Source: Pusillibacter faecalis (lineage in GTDB: Bacteria; Bacillota; Clostridia; Oscillospirales; Oscillospiraceae). Taken from it: DNA of 64,000 bases. The translations under genes were made by a program, and so were the position numbers. The notes beneath the pieces are model-generated. The model was not told the origin of the DNA. It did no database searches and worked only from the letters and a program-made list of their open reading frames with translations. Positions 61,216 through 64,000 of this stretch are shown in pieces. The stretch lies in the NCBI RefSeq assembly GCF_018408705.1, contig NZ_AP023420.1:2108001-2172000 (forward strand), read 5' to 3'. Numbering within the stretch: the first letter of the stretch is position 1; each line of letters opens with the position of its first letter.

Positions 61216-61827
61216 TCAGTCTTCACGTTTGCGGAAGGACCCCTTGCCCTTTTTCACCGGGCGGCTGTGGGCATAGGGATGGGGAGACCGTGTGGGACTG
61301 CCGCGCCTGGGGCGGGAACGATTCTGATTTCGGGGCCGCCGGTCGGGCGGAGACTTTTCGACTTGGGGGGAGGAGTCCTCCGGTGTCCGCCGGGGCTTCG
61401 GCCGATATTTGCCGGTGCGGACATTTTTCTCGTGGGCCCGCAGTTCACTCTGTCGCTCTGCGGCCCGCTTGGCCTTCAGCGCCAGCCGCTCCGCAGCTTC
61501 GCCGTATTGATCTTCATCCAACTGCGCCAAACGGTTTGCCACTGCGTTTGCAAGGCCGATATCCGTCACCGCTACAAGGGCGGCCGAGGTTCGGCCCACC
61601 GCTCTTCCCAGCTCCGCCTTGGTGAAGGGGAGCCGCAGCCACAGGCATTGGCCGGCCTCGGAAAAATGGACGGTCCGACGGCGGGTATTATCCGCTGCGT
61701 CAGAAGCCAACAGCAAGAGCCGGGCGTCCTTTGCCCGGGCGGCAGCTTCCACCGGTTCCTCGCCCACCGCCAGATGGTTGCCCCGAAGGGCAAGCCCCAG
61801 AAGGGAGAGAATCTTATGGCTGTCCAT
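61216..61827 (-). CDS. ylxQ: YlxQ, L7Ae-family protein with long basic tail
   Basis: 203 residues. Residues about 5-100 are the L7Ae fold (LLGLALRGNHLAVGEEPVEAA, LLLLASDAADNTRRR). The remaining 100 residues are Arg/Lys/Pro/Ser-rich, unlike the usual compact 100-residue YlxQ, and suggest extra RNA binding. Overlaps ylxR by 14 bases; the infB start follows. Confidence 0.85.
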   Translation of the reverse strand: MDSHKILSLLGLALRGNHLAVGEEPVEAAARAKDARLLLLASDAADNTRRRTVHFSEAGQCLWLRLPFTKAELGRAVGRTSAALVAVTDIGLANAVANRLAQLDEDQYGEAAERLALKAKRAAERQSELRAHEKNVRTGKYRPKPRRTPEDSSPQVEKSPPDRRPRNQNRSRPRRGSPTRSPHPYAHSRPVKKGKGSFRKRED

Positions 61828-62095
61828 TTGTCCCTCCTAATTCCGCTTCCATGGCGTCATAGACCTCCGGCGGGATGGCGGTCTCCAGAGCCCGCTCCAG
61901 AGCGCGGCTCTTCCGGGCCTTTTTCAGACAGCCTACATCATGACAGACATAGGCACCCCGCCCGGGCTTCTTGCCGCCGAAATCCAGACTGACGGTCCCT
62001 TCCGGGGACTTAACCACCCGGAGCAGGGACTTCTTATCCTTCATTTCCCGGCAGCCCACACACTGCCGCTGGGGAATTTTCTTTACTTTCGGCAT
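61814..62095 (-). CDS. ylxR: YlxR/RnpM family RNA-binding protein
   Basis: 93 residues. PQRQCVGCREMKDKKSLLRVV, GKKPGRGAYVCHDVGCLKKA are the family motifs. In Bacillus RnpM modulates RNase P. Standard position between nusA and ylxQ. Confidence 0.92.
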   Translation of the reverse strand: MPKVKKIPQRQCVGCREMKDKKSLLRVVKSPEGTVSLDFGGKKPGRGAYVCHDVGCLKKARKSRALERALETAIPPEVYDAMEAELGGTNGQP

Positions 62096-62113
62096 GGTCA
62101 GGCCGCCTTTCTC

Positions 62114-63256
62114 TTAAAATTCTTCCGGAGTCTCTTCTGCGGGCGGCTCTGAGGCCTCCTCGCTCTCCTGGTAGCTTGCGGGCTTGATGTCGATCTTATA
62201 GCCGGTGAGACGGGCAGCGAGGCGGGCGTTCTGCCCCTCCTTACCGATGGCCAGGGACAGCTGGTCGTCCGGTACTACACAACGGCAGGCCTTGCCTTCG
62301 TCCGCCATCCACACATCCACCACGTCTGCAGGAGCCAGGGCGGCGGCGATAAAGGCGGCGGGGTCCTCGCTCCACTTGATAATATCAATCTTCTCGCCCC
62401 GGAGTTCCTCAACGATATTGGCTACCCGCTGCCCTCTGGGGCCGACGCAGGCACCAATGGGGTCCACGTTTTCATCGTTGGACCAGACTGCCATCTTCGT
62501 GCGGCTACCGGCTTCACGGGCAATGGAGCGGACCTCCACGATGCCGTCATAAATCTCTGGTACCTCCAGCTCAAAAAGCCGCTTGACAAGTCCCGGATGA
62601 GTCCGGGAAATTAGAATCTGGGGGCCGCGGGTGGAGCGGCGGACATCCACTACATACACCTTCACGTGCATCCCCTCGGACAGCTCCTCGCCAGGCACCT
62701 GTTCACCGGACATCAGCAGAGCCTCCGTGGTCTCGGAGCCGGTGCCGATGCGCAGCGATGCGTTGCCGGTATTGGGATCAATCCGGGTGACAACGCCGGT
62801 GAGGATCTCATGCTGCTTGGAGTTAAACTCATCATAAATCATGCCGCGCTCAGCCTCCCGCAGGCCCTGGATGATGACCTGCTTGCCGTTGCCGGCGGCA
62901 ATCCGGCCAAATTCCGTGTTGTCCACGGGAATGTTGACGATATCACCCACCTCGTATTTGGCAGAAATCGCCTTGGCCTCCTCCAGCGTCAGCTCATTGA
63001 TAGGGTCCACATAGTCCTCTTCATCCACGACATTTTTTTGGACGAACATCCGCAGGGTTTGATGGGCCTCATCTACATCCACAATGACATTCTCCACGCC
63101 GTCATGATCTCGCTTATAAGCGGTGGTAATGGCCTGGATAATCTTCTCCATCATGAAGGTCTGGGGAATGCCCCGCTCCTTCTCCAGCAGAGCCAGAGCG
63201 GTGAAGATCTCCGCAGGGTTCATGCCCGCGGGCTCCTTCTGCTTTTTGCCTTTCAT
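62114..63256 (-). CDS. nusA: Transcription termination/antitermination factor NusA
   Basis: 380 residues, ATG 63256 after AAGGAG. N-terminal RNA polymerase-binding domain, S1 (GVVTRIDPNTGNASLRIG), and two KH domains (VGPRGQRVANIVEELRGEKIDII; LSLAIGKEGQNARLAARLTG). An acidic tail (EEASEPPAEETPEEF) ends the protein. Confidence 0.96.
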   Translation of the reverse strand: MKGKKQKEPAGMNPAEIFTALALLEKERGIPQTFMMEKIIQAITTAYKRDHDGVENVIVDVDEAHQTLRMFVQKNVVDEEDYVDPINELTLEEAKAISAKYEVGDIVNIPVDNTEFGRIAAGNGKQVIIQGLREAERGMIYDEFNSKQHEILTGVVTRIDPNTGNASLRIGTGSETTEALLMSGEQVPGEELSEGMHVKVYVVDVRRSTRGPQILISRTHPGLVKRLFELEVPEIYDGIVEVRSIAREAGSRTKMAVWSNDENVDPIGACVGPRGQRVANIVEELRGEKIDIIKWSEDPAAFIAAALAPADVVDVWMADEGKACRCVVPDDQLSLAIGKEGQNARLAARLTGYKIDIKPASYQESEEASEPPAEETPEEF

Positions 63257-63314
63257 CGGTTGTGTCTCCTTAAGATATCATAAATTTTAAAACTAGAAAA
63301 TCCAAAAACGGCAC

Positions 63315-63776
63315 CTAAAATTCCACCCGAAGGCGGACTAGGGCCACATCCTTTTTGGCGAAGGTTTTTTCTGTACCACCCACGGTGACGGTGACATCGC
63401 CGCTGGACGCATCATAGGCATGGAGCGTGCCGGCAAATTCTTTACTGCCGTCTTGATTCCGGTAAAGCTTCACCAGTACGGGACTGCCCAGATACCGCTG
63501 AAAGTCTGCGGGCCGCTTGAGCGCTCGCTCCGCACCGGCGGAGCCAACTTCTAAGGTATAACTGCCCTCAATGGGGTCTGCCTCGTCCAGCAGGTCTGAG
63601 AGCTTCCGGGAGATGGCCTCGCAGTCCAGGATATCCACGCCGCCCTCCTTATCCAGCAGGACACGCAGATACCAGGTGCCAGCTTCCTTGACATACTCCA
63701 CGTCCCAAAGGGTGCAGCCCTGCTCCGCGATCACGGGGGCCGCCAGCTCAGCGGTGAGTTCGGTAATTTTTTTCAC
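63315..63776 (-). CDS. rimP: Ribosome maturation factor RimP
   Basis: 153 residues from GTG 63776 behind GGGAGG; a longer frame from 63866 has no ribosome site. TLWDVEYVKEAGTWYLRVLLDKEGGVDI, SRKLSDLLDEADPI and YTLEVGSAGAERALKRPADF are RimP signatures. First gene of the nusA operon, right after its promoter. Confidence 0.93.
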   Translation of the reverse strand: MKKITELTAELAAPVIAEQGCTLWDVEYVKEAGTWYLRVLLDKEGGVDILDCEAISRKLSDLLDEADPIEGSYTLEVGSAGAERALKRPADFQRYLGSPVLVKLYRNQDGSKEFAGTLHAYDASSGDVTVTVGGTEKTFAKKDVALVRLRVEF

Positions 63777-63888
63777 AGGGGAACCTCCCTTATTCTGACA
63801 AGATTTACAAATTTTAAAAGCGGCAAAATGCCCAATAAAAAGAGCGGACCACCGGGTCCACTCCACACCTTACCATTCCAATATATGC

Positions 63889-63917
63889 AATATACCACAA
63901 CTGGCAGGATAGTGCAA
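63889..63917 (-). promoter_or_regulatory. Promoter of the rimP-nusA-infB operon
   Basis: On the minus strand TTGCAC (63917-63912), 17-bp spacer, TATATT (63894-63889); leader about 105 bases before rimP. Confidence 0.78.
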
Positions 63918-64000
63918 GGCCTTTTTTGAAGAAAGCTGAATCTTTTCAAGAGAAATCGGAAGGGAAAGCCGCTTGAAAGCGGAGAAGAGCACGAGCTGTT

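Noticed and set aside
1..64000. CRISPR array, rRNA operon, insertion sequence or prophage
   Set aside because: No regularly spaced repeats, rRNA motifs, transposase or phage structural genes were seen; the tyrosine recombinase at 4.6-5.5 kb stands alone with its inverted repeats.

Overview
The window reads as a chromosomal segment of a GC-rich, spore-forming anaerobe of the Clostridia, most like an Oscillospiraceae (Flavonifractor/Oscillibacter-type) bacterium. The reasons are AGGAGG-type ribosome binding sites, sigma-A promoters, a spoIIE gene, the Firmicutes order rimP-nusA-ylxR-ylxQ-infB-rbfA-nrnA-truB-ribF, two pyruvate:ferredoxin oxidoreductases, a queT transporter gene and an SLH-anchored surface protein. 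Species is not determined; family assignments come from reading the sequence, not from a database search.

Layout. 1-5.5 kb: a partial TetR regulator, a 1206-residue SLH/InlB-repeat surface protein, and a tyrosine recombinase. Between the last two lies a 233-bp spacer framed by perfect 25-bp inverted repeats, the form of an invertible promoter. 5.6-6.4 kb: a membrane acyltransferase-like protein. 6.5-12.8 kb (minus strand): one tightly packed operon larE-larB-larC-fmdE plus a FecCD-type ABC importer, reading as nickel uptake and nickel-pincer cofactor synthesis. 13.0-13.5 kb: a DUF3842 gene. 13.7-37.5 kb: a catabolic island with its own IclR and LysR regulators. It holds a NadC-like protein, a MoaB-like protein, a hydratase, a ferredoxin, a LarA-like protein, a UbiD-type decarboxylase, a CoA-transferase, a multi-subunit POR, an atypical malate/lactate-type dehydrogenase, a beta-hydroxyacid-dehydrogenase-like protein, a TctCBA tripartite transporter, a DMT transporter, UbiX, an LpdD-like protein and a large NifJ-type POR.

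37.7-48.4 kb: a TetM-like GTPase fused to a Rae1/YacP nuclease domain, an LspA-like protein, a sigma/anti-sigma pair, a Bce-type ABC pair, and a GT4/TVP38/GT4 membrane-glycolipid-type cluster. 48.5-54.4 kb: spoIIE, dusB with an ECF sigma/anti-sigma pair, and queT with a structured leader. 54.7-64 kb (minus strand): the nusA-infB operon, scarred by two short duplications, one of the truB start and one of the infB tail.

How the parts may work together (inference). The lar operon would supply the nickel-pincer nucleotide to the LarA-like protein of the island. UbiX would make prenyl-FMN for the UbiD-like decarboxylase with LpdD as chaperone. TctCBA would import an organic acid, whose products pass through a 2-hydroxyacid dehydrogenase, POR and CoA-transferase. 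A 28-bp motif, 27/28 identical and each copy ending 13 bases before a start codon, precedes both the first operon of the island and the nifJ gene. It is a good candidate operator for the island's IclR regulator. The substrate cannot be named from sequence alone.
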